From positions 5,280,273 through 5,344,272 of the forward strand of contig ML682024.1 of the NCBI GenBank assembly GCA_007922195.1: a stretch of 64,000 nt of DNA, read 5' to 3'. The translations under genes were made by a program, and so were the position numbers. The stretch is from Podocnemis expansa (taxonomy: Eukaryota > Chordata > Testudines > Podocnemididae). This document shows positions 1 to 12,539 of this stretch, one piece after another; the stretch's first letter is position 1, and each line of letters starts with the position of its first letter. The notes under the pieces were generated by a model, which saw only the letters and a list, made by a program, of their open reading frames with translations, ran no database searches and was not told the DNA's origin.

Positions 1-3000
1 TGGGGAAAGAGGTCTGATGGAGGCAGTAGCTGGACTGCATGAAGGGGTGCCTGGAACTTTGAGCGTTCTAGGGCCTGCCAAATTACACTTTTAACTCCTG
101 GTCCATACCCTTTCCAGCTGGCCGATCACTTCCCCCAGCCTTCTATGGTACTGGAGGCAGCCACCTGCACCATACCAAGGCAGACTTATTTCCTTGGTCA
201 CAAGATGTAGGGCACAGCTGGCATCCATACCTTGGGCCAAACTGTCCATTCCAGTCTGTATCCCTTCCTTTCAGGTTAGATCAGCCACCACTCTGTCCTC
301 TTCAACCTGCCAAAGCAAAATCAGTGTTACTTGCTGTGCTCCACTTACCCAGAACATTACAAGTCATTGGCTGAACCCAGCAATCTGAGCAGGCTACTCC
401 AGGGCTGGCCAATGCCACCCATTGGCCAGCCCTGGAGAGTTAACTACTATGGAGGCTCCCCCCGCCCCCACATTTGAAAGCCTACTAAAAAGGTGTCTAT
501 TTGTCACCAGCGCATAGCAATTTAACCTGGCAAGTCCAGAGGCACCGGCATGGTGTCCCCCCACTTCCCGCCACACTGGGAACAGCCCCTCCCAGCAGGC
601 CTAAGTCCAAGGGCTGCACAAGGCATGGATTAAAGTCTTGGACCAAACAGCAATGATTGCGAGGGGGAGGCTGGGCCTTCTGTACAGTCCAGACTGCCTC
701 TCCCCCTAGTGCTGGGGGTCAGGCAGAGCTCACATGCCCCCAAAAGAGTCAGTCAAAAAACTGTGTTAGCTCTAGGGACGAACTCTGGAGAAGATGCGGA
801 CACGAGCAAAAGAGTTACCTCGAATTACAGGACTATATCCACATATGAACTAGCCAAGAGAGCAGCTTTCGTCTCACATGGATCGCACTGAAGGAGAGTC
901 ACAACACACTTCGGGGTCTCGAAGGACACTGGTTTCCATATGCTAGCAGAGAATGCTCACAGCGGGTAAGGTCATGACAAGGCCAGCTACAACAGGCCCA
1001 CCTACCCATCTGACTGCCTCAGACCCTAGTTCTGAGCTAACCACCATGGCTGCCAGGTCCAACAATGGCATCTCTTTACTGCTTGGCTGACAGATCAAAG
1101 CCTTACAGCCTTTAAAATAAGAACAGAGGGTGAGACACCCCCCCAAGGTGAAAGCCTGGTTAAGGGGGTGATCTGGCACACCATCCTGCTTCTGTGGGCC
1201 TGCCCTCCAAGCAGGGAAGTCAAATCCCTGGTTCACCACCTATGGATGACACTGCTGGATTTAATACCTGACACAAACTCCAAGTTTGTTTCCCAAACAC
1301 CCTGGGAAAGGTAGGCAAATACACCCTCCCAGCTTGTGTTACAGAACAGAGCAAGGGCATCCATACCCCCACATCATATATGTCAGGATCCAGGAGATTC
1401 AGGCCCCAGGGGGGCCAGGGGACAGTGATTTAAGTTACTGTCCATTTTCCAGCTTCTGTTGCCACTGCTACCAAGAATCAAGAGCATTAATGGACTACAT
1501 GAACATGCCGGCTGAAGCTGAAGACACTTCAGTTACAGATTCATGCTGGTTAGGAACCAAGTAGCCAAGGCAATCCAAAATCCTCTGGCATCACTGGCCA
1601 AATCATCCGCATCTCATGTTGGTTTCTAAGGAAACCAAAGATGCCTCTAAATCACCTTCACCACCAAATCCAATTGTCAGAGCTTCCATCTTAGACTGAA
1701 AGTTTTGCTTGGGCTCTCATGCAGCAGCACAAGACTGCGATGTTTGGCTTGCAAGACACAGCAGAGATCATCCAAGGAGTCATGTAAACCTGGGCTGATT
1801 TTAAGGCTAATTTGGAGCCAGATTTGAGAATCGTTGCCAGCTTAGTTTGGAGTTTGTCCTTGATGCAGCTGCAAAGCTTCAGAAGCAGAATTCAACTGCA
1901 ACCCCCTTGGGATATTTTAAGGCTGCACAACAAGGCAGACAGAGGGAACAACACGGTTTAATATTTGTGCTATATGATAGGTCACAGCCAGACTGCCTTC
2001 TGGTCCCACTTAAAGTCAGTGTAGATGGGATCAGAAACAGTCTCCTCTACCTTAGCTTCACTCCTTCCTGTCTGTCTGTCTGGTGCAGTGCAATGAAATG
2101 TCAAAATGTCGAGAGCAAAGAGTTCATTTCAGATGGTCTTTTAATAGGCTTCGTAAAGCCAGAGAACTGAATACAGGAATTCCTTCACCACTTCAAATAC
2201 AATACCAATGGAATTATGTGCATTTCTTCCAGTAAAAAAGGACAATATAAACAAACATTTTTCAAGAACCTCTCATGGAAAGATTTGCAAGTCTAAGTGC
2301 TGGAGACTGTTACATTGTACAGTGAAAATACCTTTTCTTCTGATCAAGTGTATGAGTCACATGTCCCTTTAGTTATACCAAAGGCTACCACACACTTCAC
2401 CACTCCCTTGCTATACACTGAAGGAACAGAACTCCAAGGCATCATTGCACTTCATCTAGAAAAACTCCAGCTTGGGGGCACAGTGTTAAAGTGAATTCAG
2501 GGCCCCGTCTTGGCAATTTAAGAGAAACCTTGGGATGCTGACAAATCAAAATGAGAAAAGAAAAAATCCAGAGATTTCAAAAATACTTAAAAACCACTCA
2601 AAAACAAACAAGAGCTTTCTTGAGGAAAGTCTCAACGGGCCATCTTGTAGCAGAAGCTGTCAGGCTGCGTATGACAAGACTACAAAAGGGAAGATACAGG
2701 TAGATAAAACTAAACAGTAAGATTCAGCGAAGCTCCAAAACTCTTTATAAATACGGCCATTGGAAGGACGATCTTGAGTCAGGAAGGGTTTTTACTCGGT
2801 GCGAGCTGAGGACAAGAAGCAGGTACAATCGTAAAGGCACTGAAGCATATGGACATGTTTGTAGCATTTCACCAACTCCTAGACTTATTTTGGGCTCAGT
2901 GAGGCTAGGAATCTCCAGGACTCCCCCTCCCCCAGTTAGTCACTTGGGCACTTGAAGACCATCATTGGTATTAACACAATTTTAAGCCTCCACATGCATT

Positions 3001-3203
3001 TAATACTAGCTATTGACCAGGGAAACGGAACCAAGGGTTGGCAATAAGATTTGGACAGGCTCCTTAAAGGCGGATAAAGAGGAGTCCCAGCTACTAAACC
3101 TTGATTACAGCCACTGTTCAGCACAAGACGGCGTGTTGCAAAGGTTTAAGTACACCTGCTAAGCAAAAGAAGTGCCGTATTTCATTCTCTGAGCTCCACT
3201 TAC
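1..3203. other. RBM3 downstream flank, probably with 3' UTR sequence
   Basis: No coding exon is recognised here. The RBM3 stop codon exon ends in a splice donor at 3203, so a non-coding 3' exon should lie in this stretch on the minus strand. I could not fix its acceptor or polyadenylation site. Minus-strand ATTAAA-like hexamers occur near 1957, 2136 and 2997, but none is convincing alone. The short ORFs have no family resemblance. Confidence 0.4.
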
Positions 3204-3204
3204 C

Positions 3205-4585
3205 TCAGTTGTCATAGTTGTCTCTGTAAGAGCCTCCAGAGGAATAGCGGTCATTATATCCTCCCTGATTTCTGAAAGCAAGGCACAAGTATTTTACAAT
3301 CGCTCTCTACTGCCCTTCCAATAAAAGGCGCACAGAGCACTGTGATATCTAGCTCGACCCACACAAAAACAGGCAAGACAAGTTTACGCTGGAACTGAAG
3401 ATTTTTTTTGAAGCACCACCAAATTGAGATAAACTTTAGTAATCATGGAAGATTCCCTAGAACCCAGGACTATTGTTCAGTTGTATCTGAACTCCGATCT
3501 TGGGTGCTCTAATCAAACAGCTAAGTGCTGATCCTCACATAGGTGTTTACAGATTGGGACCAAATCACCCTTTAAAGCTATCTCCACTAAGCTATGTGGA
3601 TCAAAGTCTTGGAGCCCCATCAAGCAAGATTCCCAATCCACCATTCCAGAACCTCTCCCTAAATGCTCTAACTAGTCACCCACAGGGTCCCATTGACCAC
3701 ACTGCATGAGTTACCTGCCACCATAATCCCGTGACCCGCCATAACCTCCACTTCGGTTGTCATATCGGCCACCACCACCATAGCTTCTATCTCCACCTCC
3801 TAAAGCACAAAGGGAAAACAGACATGAACACTCTTCCTCCCAAGGCCAGCTGGCTCTCAGCTCACAACAAGGCTGCTTGTCTCACCCCTGGAATAGCCAC
3901 GGCCTCTCCCCCTTCCTCCAAATGAGCCACCTCGGGATCCACGGGAAGACTTCCCAGCGTGGTCAACTCGGATCTGCCGCCCATCCACGGACTGCAGAGA
4001 AACAAGACAAATTTGTGAAATGAGGAACTATTTAGGTGGGGGGAGAGGGAGCTGCTGCCTTTTCCTTCACTGTAGGAAGCCTCACCTCGCCATTCATAGC
4101 CCTCATGGCATCTGATGCATGCTCTGGGTTGGCAAAGGTGATGAAGCCAAAGCCTCTGGACCTCTGGGTTTCTTTGTCCTTAATTACTACCACTGGAAGA
4201 TGATGAAATAAAGTACAATTATCAAAAAATTTGAGCACACATCATAGGAATTGGCTTGTGCCTACAGATTATCCTTACCTTTCACAGCAATTACATACCA
4301 ATAAATTATTTGATGCAACTTATTAAGCAGCACATACTAAAATAAATACTTAGAAAAAAACCGCCTTTTAGAGCAGGAGCCTAAGCAGCTACTGCAATAA
4401 GGTGCAAGTCCATAACAGGCCCTAAAGAGTCAGACTCCAGCAGAACAATACTGCTCAGTAGTTGTAACTTAGTTCTTCTTACCCTCAGAGATGGGGCCGA
4501 AAGTGCTGAAATGCTGCTCCAGGCCTTGTTCATCAGTGTCAAAATTCAGACCCCCCACAAAGAGTTTTCCTTCTTCAGAAGACAT
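3205..4585 (-). CDS. RBM3: RBM3, cold-inducible RNA-binding motif protein 3
   Basis: Five coding exons on the minus strand (4483-4585, 4086-4192, 3886-3991, 3715-3799, 3205-3271) join in phase at GT-AG sites and encode 155 residues. Residues 1 to about 80 form one RRM, with RNP2 LFVGGL and RNP1 RGFGFITF. The rest is a Gly/Arg/Tyr-rich RGG tail ending NYDN. The start [12 protein letters not shown] and the segment [14 protein letters not shown] match RBM3 better than its paralogue CIRBP. RBM3 is a nuclear and cytoplasmic RNA chaperone induced by mild cold that supports translation. The ATG at 4585 is the first one in the spliced message, and the 5' UTR exon lies about 1.1 kb upstream. The stop codon is followed after one base by another splice donor. 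Confidence 0.97.
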
Positions 4586-5179
4586 GATGAGCAGCCTGAA
4601 AAGGAGATGTAAGGTGGTTGAAAGAGACTGCCTACTGCTAAACCAGACTTCCTCTCAAGGTCCAAGGCTGGGGACAGCCCCAGCATGAAAGGCAAAAAGA
4701 AGTAAACACTGCAGCTGTGAACTCAGGTATAAACCCCCCCTCCCTTGGGTGGGTATCAGAACGCAGTCACCCCCTTTTCTCCCAGGAACAGGAACAGGAA
4801 CAGTTAATGCTCCCTGAAAGCAGCCTGGACATCACTGCTCTTCCCCTGCTCCCTGCGGACCTTATGGAGCCTACAACCATCAGCTCATTTCCAGGCCTCA
4901 GACGCCCAGCCTGTCTGCTCCTGACACCCTCCGATATTTGCATAAGCGTACCTACCTGAAACTCCTCAACAGCACCATACAAACCCCAACTTTCCTTCAC
5001 AGTCCCTGATGTGGGGATCTAACCACCAGCCCACAGACCTACCCACCAACCTCCAATATAGCGCTAATTTCGGAAAACATAACTAGATTAGACCCTAGGG
5101 GCAAATCAAGAGCTCCACAAACAGGGCTGCTTCGAAGTGCTCCTCAGAGCTATCCCCCGCAAATAGTCCACGGCTTTCC

Positions 5180-6300
5180 CACGAAATGCAGCCGTCCATG
5201 TCTACAGCAGGCCCCCAGCCAACCACCCACATCCTCAGGAGGCCCCGCGCCCCTCCCCCACTAGGCGCCATCTTGTGTCCCGCGCAGAAAAGATGGCGGC
5301 CGCGGCCGCCATCACGTGGCCGCAGCGGCGAAGCTGGCACCGGATGGAACGCCGGCCATTCCAGTGCCTCAAGTCGCTACGCAGAGCCGAGGAAACCAGC
5401 TAACGGCCCAAGGAGCAGGCACCTCTCGCGTTCCACCGCTTTCCTCCTCGCTCGGAACTCACGCCGCCAACGCTCAGACACCCGATACGCATGCGCACAA
5501 CTGAGACCCTTCCAGCGCGCCTACTCCACCAACCGACAATAACGCCCAGGCCTATCCATTTAGCAGTCTGCCGCTGGCCCACCGGCCAAGCATAGAGACC
5601 GCCATCACCCCTGTGGTCCTCACAATTCCGCTGTACAAGGACGAGAAATCTGTACCATTCGGCGCAACCCCACTTACCGTGCACATCCGCCACCGTTAGA
5701 ACTGCTGAGAACGTGGCCGAGGCACCGCCCGCCGGAGCCTTATATATTGACCCCGCCCTCTAGCCACGTGACAGGGACCCTGTACGCCGATTGGACAGAG
5801 CGTGCAGGCGCACGCGCGAGAGAAGGGGGCAGAGGACGCTTGGGAGGAGCGGCAAGAGTAACACCACCCATCCAGGATGTTAATTTGGCACCCGAGGAAC
5901 ATCCGGGTTCTGCACAACTGCGCTCGCGCCTCTCCTTTTCCCGCCAACCCGGCCTCGGGAAAAAACGGGACCGGCGGGTGGCTCAGTCCCGCCCTTTCGC
6001 GGGCATCCGGGTCTTTCCTAAACCTGAGCCACGCTCCGTGCCTCAGAGCGGGTGACCATCACCCCCTCCCCCGCTTTATATCCGGGTACTTTCCACGTGC
6101 GAGCCACGCCCACTCCTCGGGACCATCTCCTTGCCCGCCAGGCTCCTTACGCAGCCGAGCTGCATCCCACCCCGCTCGCGCCTTTTGGATTCTTGAGGCT
6201 CCGCCCCCTCGTGTGAGGGCTCGGCTGTGCCTCGCTCTTTCAGGCACCGCCCTCAGCTCGCGCTTCCGGGAGCGTGAAATGGCAGCACTGCTCCCCGAAA
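5180..6300. promoter_or_regulatory. CpG-rich promoter block
   Basis: This block is visibly rich in CpG, unlike the flanking sequence, and covers the RBM3 first exon. It extends about 600 bases upstream of the TATA box and includes a second TATA-like run near 6076. Long overlapping open frames on both strands come from the GC content and show no protein family. A divergent transcript is possible, but no second gene is supported. Confidence 0.6.
5678..5746 (-). promoter_or_regulatory. RBM3: RBM3 TATA box and non-coding first exon
   Basis: On the minus strand TATATAAG lies at 5746-5739. A transcription start is expected about 30 bases downstream, near 5712. A strong donor (ACG then GTAAGTG) ends a short untranslated exon at 5678. 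This exon would splice to the coding exon that starts upstream of 4585. The exact start site is inferred from TATA spacing. Confidence 0.65.
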
Positions 6301-6470
6301 TCGGCCTGGAAGTCCTGGGGGCTGGGAGGTGTAGGCAAAGGCTTGTTGTCGGCTTTCCCTAATGTGTAAGGAGGGGTTAGAAAGTTGCTGTCAGTTACAT
6401 GAGGAATTTTGCCTTCCCTGCCTGACTGGCTGTGGCCTGCTGCCGAAAAAGCCCCACGTGTAGAGTAGTC

Positions 6471-8679
6471 CAGTGGTTCCCAACATCTTCTCTGCCATGG
6501 CTAGGGTTACCAGATACCAAAGCATGGAAAGGAGGACATTGGAGGACACAAATATCCGGGGCCCCGCCCAGGCCCCCTTCATCCACCCAGCCATTGCCCC
6601 CCCCCATGCTTGCCCCATTGATCATCCAACTCCAGAGAAATCGGTCTAGTCCCTAGTTACTGTGTGAGATGAATTGGAAGAACAGCAGCACAGGAATATC
6701 AAATGAATGGCTTAAGTATTTTTCACCTTCACACTAAAGTAACCATAAAGGCAGCGACTTTAAGGCATCACAAAATTAAGTATTTAATATTTATATCAAG
6801 GTGCAAGGAGAATAACACTCTGAAACTCCTATCCAGATTGATATTTTTACATTATGAGTTGCAAATGGAAGCAAACCTCCAATAAATTTAATGTTGTAAT
6901 TATGGACAAGATTAAAATCGGTTTTAAGACAGTAAGTTCTTTACAGAATTCACTCTCATTGTTTGACACATGGAGGGGCAGGCCCTTGACTCCATAAAGT
7001 CTAGCTGAATTTGAGGTATTGGCTTCTAAAGGAAAGGTAATCTCTGTTGGCACCATTCTCCCCAACACATGAAATTAGGGGGGTCCATGGGGAGATTTGG
7101 AGGGGGTTGGGGGTGCTCACTGATTCGGTATACTGTTACTAGCTGACAACTGCGGGGGGGTGGTGCAGGAAGGATGTAGGGAAATCCCCATCTAGCCTCA
7201 GTTTTGAGCCTCACTGCAGTATTTAAAAAAAAAAAAATCACAGACAAGCTGTTTTAAATTTTACACACACAGGCAAGGAGAAATCAGAAGTGAGAGCTGC
7301 TGGTTTTTATGTGCAGACCTGCCTGAAACAAACTTTTACATAAAATGCAAATTTCTAGACATCATATCCTACTATGTCCACCATAAACCATAGAAGGAGA
7401 TATATCTCTTTTATGACAGTTGACATTTTCTGTTTGCTTTTATGAGAAATACATGTCAAATGGGGGGTGGGAGTAGAATTAGGTGTTTTTGACTATCAAA
7501 TACTCCACACAAGACAATAGCACCTATTCTTAGATGCCATGATCAGTTTTTTCCTAAACATACCAAAAGAAATGCTCTCCATAAAAGTAAAATAAAAAGC
7601 ATAGAATATATAAGCAAAAGGCAAAACCAAGCTGCTTGTTTTCTGTGATTTGATAAACTACTAACAAAGGGGCAAATATTGAAATCCTTGCTCAGTCAAA
7701 TTTCTCACTGACTTCATTTAAACTACAGGATCTGGCCCAGCTCAGCACCTATTTTAGCATGTATAATACTTGCACATCAGTGCATCTTAATAAAATTTAA
7801 GGATACATCTATAGTGGATTAATCTCATCTTGGAAAGGAGAAGCAAATTGAGAAAAGGAAAATCATATGCATTCAAACCTCCTCACAATCCAAAGGGAAC
7901 TTTCCTTGACCGATAAACAAAAGATTTGTTACAAGGAAGAATAAAGATCTGGCTTAGCTGAGCCATTAGAGAAAGAAACCTCCCCAGAAACTTTAAGCCA
8001 AGTAGGGTAGCAAAGTAGAAAGTTAAGCAGCAGGCACAGGGCACCACAGAGACCCCATCAAGCTGTAGAAAAGCCCCAGACCCTCTGAAAAATAAGATCA
8101 AGCCTTCCTCAAAATCCAGGGGATGGGAGGTGAGCAGACCTGATCTGGAGCCTGGAAAGAAGCTGGGGGTGAGGAGGGGAAGCAAGGAGGCAAAGTGGAA
8201 CCAGATCCCTGGCTGCAGCCAGCCCTGCCCCAGGCCAGCCAGGGCCAGTAAGGGACCATCTCCAAATTTCCAACCCCACCAGGCGCTGCAGCTGCTGGGC
8301 TGAGCAGCAGGGGAACACTTTTGGGATCTGCGGGCTGGTGCGCCCTTGTATTGTTACGGTGCTGCCCCAGGCATCCGGCAAAAAGCTGGACAAATTGCAT
8401 TTTTTCTGAAATGCCTGGAGGATGGAGGACAGCAGGGCAAAAATGAGGACATGTCCTCCTTTTGCTGGATGTCTGGTAACCCTAGCCCTGGCACACCTTG
8501 CTACCTATAATTAAATTGAGGCACACCACCATATAGTTTCCGAATGAGCTCATGAATATTTATGAGCCAATGAGCCAATCCAGAGCTCTTGGAGTAGTTT
8601 TTCAAAAAAATTTTGTGGCACAGCTGCTCAGGCCTGATAGCACACCGGTGTGCAGTGGCACGCTGGTTGGGAAACACTG
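6471..8679. mobile_element. Outer hAT-like non-autonomous element (interrupted)
   Basis: The left end CAGTGGTTCCCAAC at 6471 is matched in inverted orientation by the right end GTTGGGAAACACTG at 8679. Flanking 8-mers GAGTAGTC (6463-6470) and GCATAGTC (8680-8687) differ at two bases and look like an aged 8-bp TSD, as expected for hAT transposons. Only about 225 bases belong to this element. The rest is the inner insertion at 6502-8484. No transposase is encoded. Confidence 0.7.
6502..8484. mobile_element. Inner hAT-like non-autonomous element
   Basis: Terminal inverted repeats TAGGGTTACCAGA (6502) and TCTGGTAACCCTA (ending 8484) are perfect over 13 bases. They are flanked by GCCATGGC (6494-6501) and GCCCTGGC (8485-8492), an 8-bp duplication with one mismatch. 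The 1983-bp body carries no transposase-like frame. Subterminal sequence at both ends carries GGAGGACA-like motifs, which may be transposase binding sites (inference). Confidence 0.8.
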
Positions 8680-8689
8680 GCATAGTCCC

Positions 8690-10340
8690 ATGCACTGCAA
8701 CATCCTTGTTGCCTCCAATAACTCAGCTCCTCCCTGGTCTCTGCAGGAGAATGAATCGTCCAGCCCTAATGCCCTGTGGGGACATCCAGGTTCTGCCTGT
8801 GTCCTCCCCAGGCCTGAGCAGAGACGCGCCACCCTTCCATCCCCGCGAGCGCCTGTTCCCCCAGGCAATCTCAACCCACTCTGGTGACCCCACAAGACCC
8901 TGCCATAACGAACTGGCTGCTATGGGTCTGAAAGACCCTGAAATGGCCACTGCCTCATGAGGGGCAAGGGCTTTTAGCAGGGGCTGGCGATTAGGGGGGC
9001 ACCTGTCTCTGTCACCATTGAATTTTCTGGCACTCCAATGACTTCTGTCTGCTCCAGGCAGATGTGAGATGTGCCCCAAGATAGACAAGCCAGAAAAGAC
9101 ATTTAAAAGCCCATGGGAAGCTTTAAAATGGGGGAGGGATGTCCCTTCTCCAGGACCCCTTATAATAACAACCATTGTGGTCACTGTTGTGTTGTGGAAC
9201 ACCTGCTGGAGTCCCTTAGGTCTCATGGCATCTGCACTCATGTCACAGCAACCTCAGCAGGGCATCCGTGGGTCTGAGCCACATACAGCAGGTGGTTTTA
9301 CCATTGCGCTAGAATGGGACAGCCAGAGACCAATCTGAGTGTTCTGGGAAGCAGACAAGCCTGCAGAGGTGGGGCAGATACAAGGTCTCTCTGGGAAGCT
9401 GTCCTATGGAAGGGACTGCTCCGCAAGGGGTGGAGGGGGGCAGGCCTTCCTGGCTGGGTGAAGCTAGTTGCCTCCTTATGACCCAGACTTAGGTGCTGAA
9501 AACTGCAAGGCCAGCAAGATATCTGTGGGTTGCTTTCTGTGGTTCCCATCTCTCCCTATTCATTCAGTCACCCTCATTTGAAATGAGTATCTCATCCTGG
9601 TTCTAGTCAAATATGGGACAGACATGTTAACAGAATACATCTTCCTCTTCTGCACCATTATTAACAACCTTTTTATCTTCAGTTTGTGATAAGATATATT
9701 TTTTCCAGATATGATTAAAAATCTCCTTCGTATTGTCTTTAGTCAGCCAGAGACTATCCTTTCTTGCCTTAAGTTTCCCTTATCAGTTTTCTACATTTCT
9801 AATTTATATGGGTTGCTATGTATCTTCTCCTTTTGCCATTTGTTATATGTGGCTTTTTAAATTTCTAATGGAAGTCTTCACTTCTTCTCTGAAAGAGCAT
9901 GAGCTTTTAATCAAGCGTATCTGCTTTCTTGATTTCTTGAATTAGAGCTTTTTGATCATCTGATAATTTCTTAGTAAACATCCTACTTTCATTCGTGTTT
10001 TACTAATTTTTTCTTTCCAGTCTATTTCACTCATAATTTTTCTGTCTATTAGCAAATTAGCCTATTCAAGCCATAAAGAAAAAACAAAACAAAACATGTT
10101 ACTGCTTGTGATGTTCATTTGCTAATACTGAATTATTATTCAGTAAGAATAATCAGAGGCAGCATATCTCTGTGGTGGGAGAGTCATACCCGCGCGATGT
10201 TATGTTCAGCTGTTCCTCAGCTGTCCCACCTCAGAGGTGGCTGTATGTCAGCGTCAGGCGCGCCATCGCCATGTATTGGAATGAAGGAGATGGAGGCAGA
10301 GGCCTTTCAACACCTTTATGACCATTCCATGCTGTATCCA
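8690..10340. other. Intergenic, no gene recognised
   Basis: The first half is GC-rich with short frames lacking family features. Bases 9600-10100 are markedly AT-rich. Bases about 10190-10255 resemble the dispersed GC-rich repeat described at 13811. Nothing else is assignable by eye. Confidence 0.5.
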
Positions 10341-10353
10341 GCCCCAGTAGGTC

Positions 10354-12045
10354 TCAGTTCCAGTGAGCGGTGGGGTCCAGGCTGAGAGAGATGACTGGGG
10401 CCGGAGGGGCAGGAGGGGAGGTCATAGCTCTCAGGGAGCTGTACCAGTTCTCTGGGGCATGAGGAGGTGGCGGGGGGTGAGGGCATGGGAACTGCCCCGA
10501 GGGAGGTGGGAGCCCTGGAGGGTAGGAGGTAGGGAAGCGGGGGAGGTGGTGGTGGGGCCCCAGCGTTGGAGTATACTGGTACTGTCGAGGTGGTGGAGTG
10601 GGCACTGGCCCAACAGAGAGGCCCCGTGGGGGACTGGGCTTCAGCAGGGCCCGTTCTTGCTTTCGCTGCTTTGCCCGGCGGTTCTGGAACCAAACCTCGA
10701 AAGAGAGAAAGATGCTGTTCAGACGCAGTTACATCAGCCCACAGAGCTCCTCATGCATGAGTATGCCCAGTTGGGACTGCAGCAATGCCCTGCCAGTACT
10801 AAGTGCAGCCACCTCTGGGGTATGGCAGCCACAGAACAGCCGCTCATAACACCCTGCTCCCCCAGTGCTGCCTACCAGGAGAGAGTGCCCCTGTTGAGCT
10901 CTGTGCCCAGCTTCCCTCCACTAGGTACCTGGATCCGGGCCTCGTTGAGACGTGTGGCCCGGGCCAGCTCCTCACGGACGTAGATGTCCGGATAATGGTT
11001 CTTGGCAAAGGTGGCCTCCAGCTGCTCCAGCTGCTCCTGGGTGAAGCTGGTGCGATGGCGCCGGCGTGTGGGGGTAGCAAACTGCAGGGAGGGGGGAGCA
11101 GCTGGCCCCCCTCCTGCCAGATTGGGCATCTCCAGGGTCTTCCTGTAGGGGAGGCTGATAATGTCTGACAGGGAGATGGGGGGGGGGGGTCAGGATCTCT
11201 GGTGGTGCTCCTCACTTATGACCTCTAACCCCTCTCCTAGCCTAGCTCTGGGCTTCCAGCACCTCATCTTTTGGGGGTTGTATTTTTAATCTCTATTACC
11301 CTATTTGCCTGCAGTCCACAGCGCTCCTGTGGCTCTGAGGTGTGCCCCCTAGTGGCTAAGCAAGGATAAAAGCCCTAACATCTCTGTCATGAGGAGCACT
11401 CCCTCTATAGCTCGCTATATGGTGATCTGTGCCACTGGGACAGCATATCACAGGCTGTGGGGGAACTCCTCTGGTCCCAGAATAGGTTGCAGGGCTAGGT
11501 TCCTACTCAGCAGGCAGGTAGCAGTTTCTGAGAGCCCCTCCCAGGACAGAGGCTGTTGTAATTCCTAGCTGTGATCCCCAGGATTAAGTGGGGGGAACCT
11601 GATCACCCCTCCCCACCCAGGCCACAGAATTTGAGAGCGTGAGAATGCAGCGTCCCGGGGGACACAATGCACCCAGGAGGCTAATTAGTCTGGGACTGGG
11701 GGCGAAGGGGGGAGGCAGACAAGGAATTTGAGCCCCGGGGAGTCTGTGCCAAGCTGCTTTCTCATTAATGTATGTGTGACCTTGTGCCATGGACCTGGCT
11801 CCCAGCCCCCTATTCTAACCACTAGACTCCACTCACCTTCCAAAGCTGGAGAGAGAACCCAGGGCTCCTGGCTCCCAGCCCACTCCCATTCTAACCCCTA
11901 GACTCCACTGTCCTCGCAGAGCTGGAGAGAGAATCCCAGGAGTCCTAAGTCCCAACCTCTGCGCCAGCTCTGAATGGGGAAGGAGTAATGGCAGGTCCCC
12001 TCTCCTAGGACACCACTCACGGTTTGAGCTGCCAGCCCCTGCCAT
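10354..12045 (-). CDS. PROP1: PROP1, paired-like homeobox transcription factor
   Basis: Minus-strand exons: 3 (10354-10695), 2 (10929-11164) and proposed 1 (12021-12045). The homeodomain begins [17 protein letters not shown] and ends [14 protein letters not shown]. Its intron falls between Gln and Val of the third helix, as in mammalian PROP1. The C-terminus has the family pattern ENWYSSL with a final HWN, after a Pro-rich stretch. PROP1 is a nuclear activator needed for POU1F1-dependent pituitary lineages. Exon 2 is set by the acceptor CCCTGTCAG at 11165, which preserves the human phase-1 junction. Exon 1 then adds only about eight residues, giving about 200 residues against 226 in human. 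The start is the weakest part of the model. Confidence 0.92.
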
Positions 12046-12530
12046 GGCTCCAGAAGATCAGTGCTAGGTGGTCAGGCTCAGCACCTGGGGACACACTGGA
12101 GGGAGGAGCCGAGTAACAGTGTTGGGGAATCAGGTAGGACCAAGGAATCCTGGTTCTCAACCCTGCCCACCACTCTAACCCATAGACTCTATTCCCCTCC
12201 CAGAACAAGGCAGAGAACCCAGGAGTTCTGGCTCCTAGCCCCACCCCTACCTACACTAACTCACCATACCCTACTCTCCTTTCAGAACCAGGCAGAGAAC
12301 TCTGGCGTCCTGGCTCCCAGCCCTTCACCTCTGTTCTAAGCACTAGCCCTGTATCGATATCTGGAAAGCGAACATAGAAATCCAGGATTTCAGCCACCCC
12401 TCCAACTGTTAGGCCCCACTCCCCTTCAGAGCTGTGGAGAGAACCCAGGAGTACTGAGTCCCAGCCCCTTGCTGTAGAGAGAGTTCCCCCTCTTTATCCC
12501 AGCCCCCCAGCCCCTTATTCTTCCTTGAAG
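11820..12530. repeat. Degenerate ~60-75 bp tandem repeat in PROP1 intron 1 and upstream
   Basis: Successive copies share the cores GAGAGAACCCAGGAGT and CTGGCTCCCAGCCCC, with ctagactcc-like spacers. At least five copies run from 11840 to 12500 and flank the proposed PROP1 exon 1. Isolated copies occur near 13505, 15002, 15080, 15385 and 15990. The pattern is that of a diverged minisatellite or SINE-derived tandem repeat. Confidence 0.65.
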
Positions 12531-12539
12531 GGGTTCATT

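Noticed and set aside
3205..4585. CIRBP as the identity of the RRM gene
   Set aside because: The [14 protein letters not shown] start, NPEHAS segment and NYDN end fit RBM3; CIRBP has a different start and tail.
5095..6362. Overlapping long frames on both strands near the RBM3 promoter (up to 161 codons)
   Set aside because: They lie in a CpG-rich block, overlap one another on both strands and show no domain.
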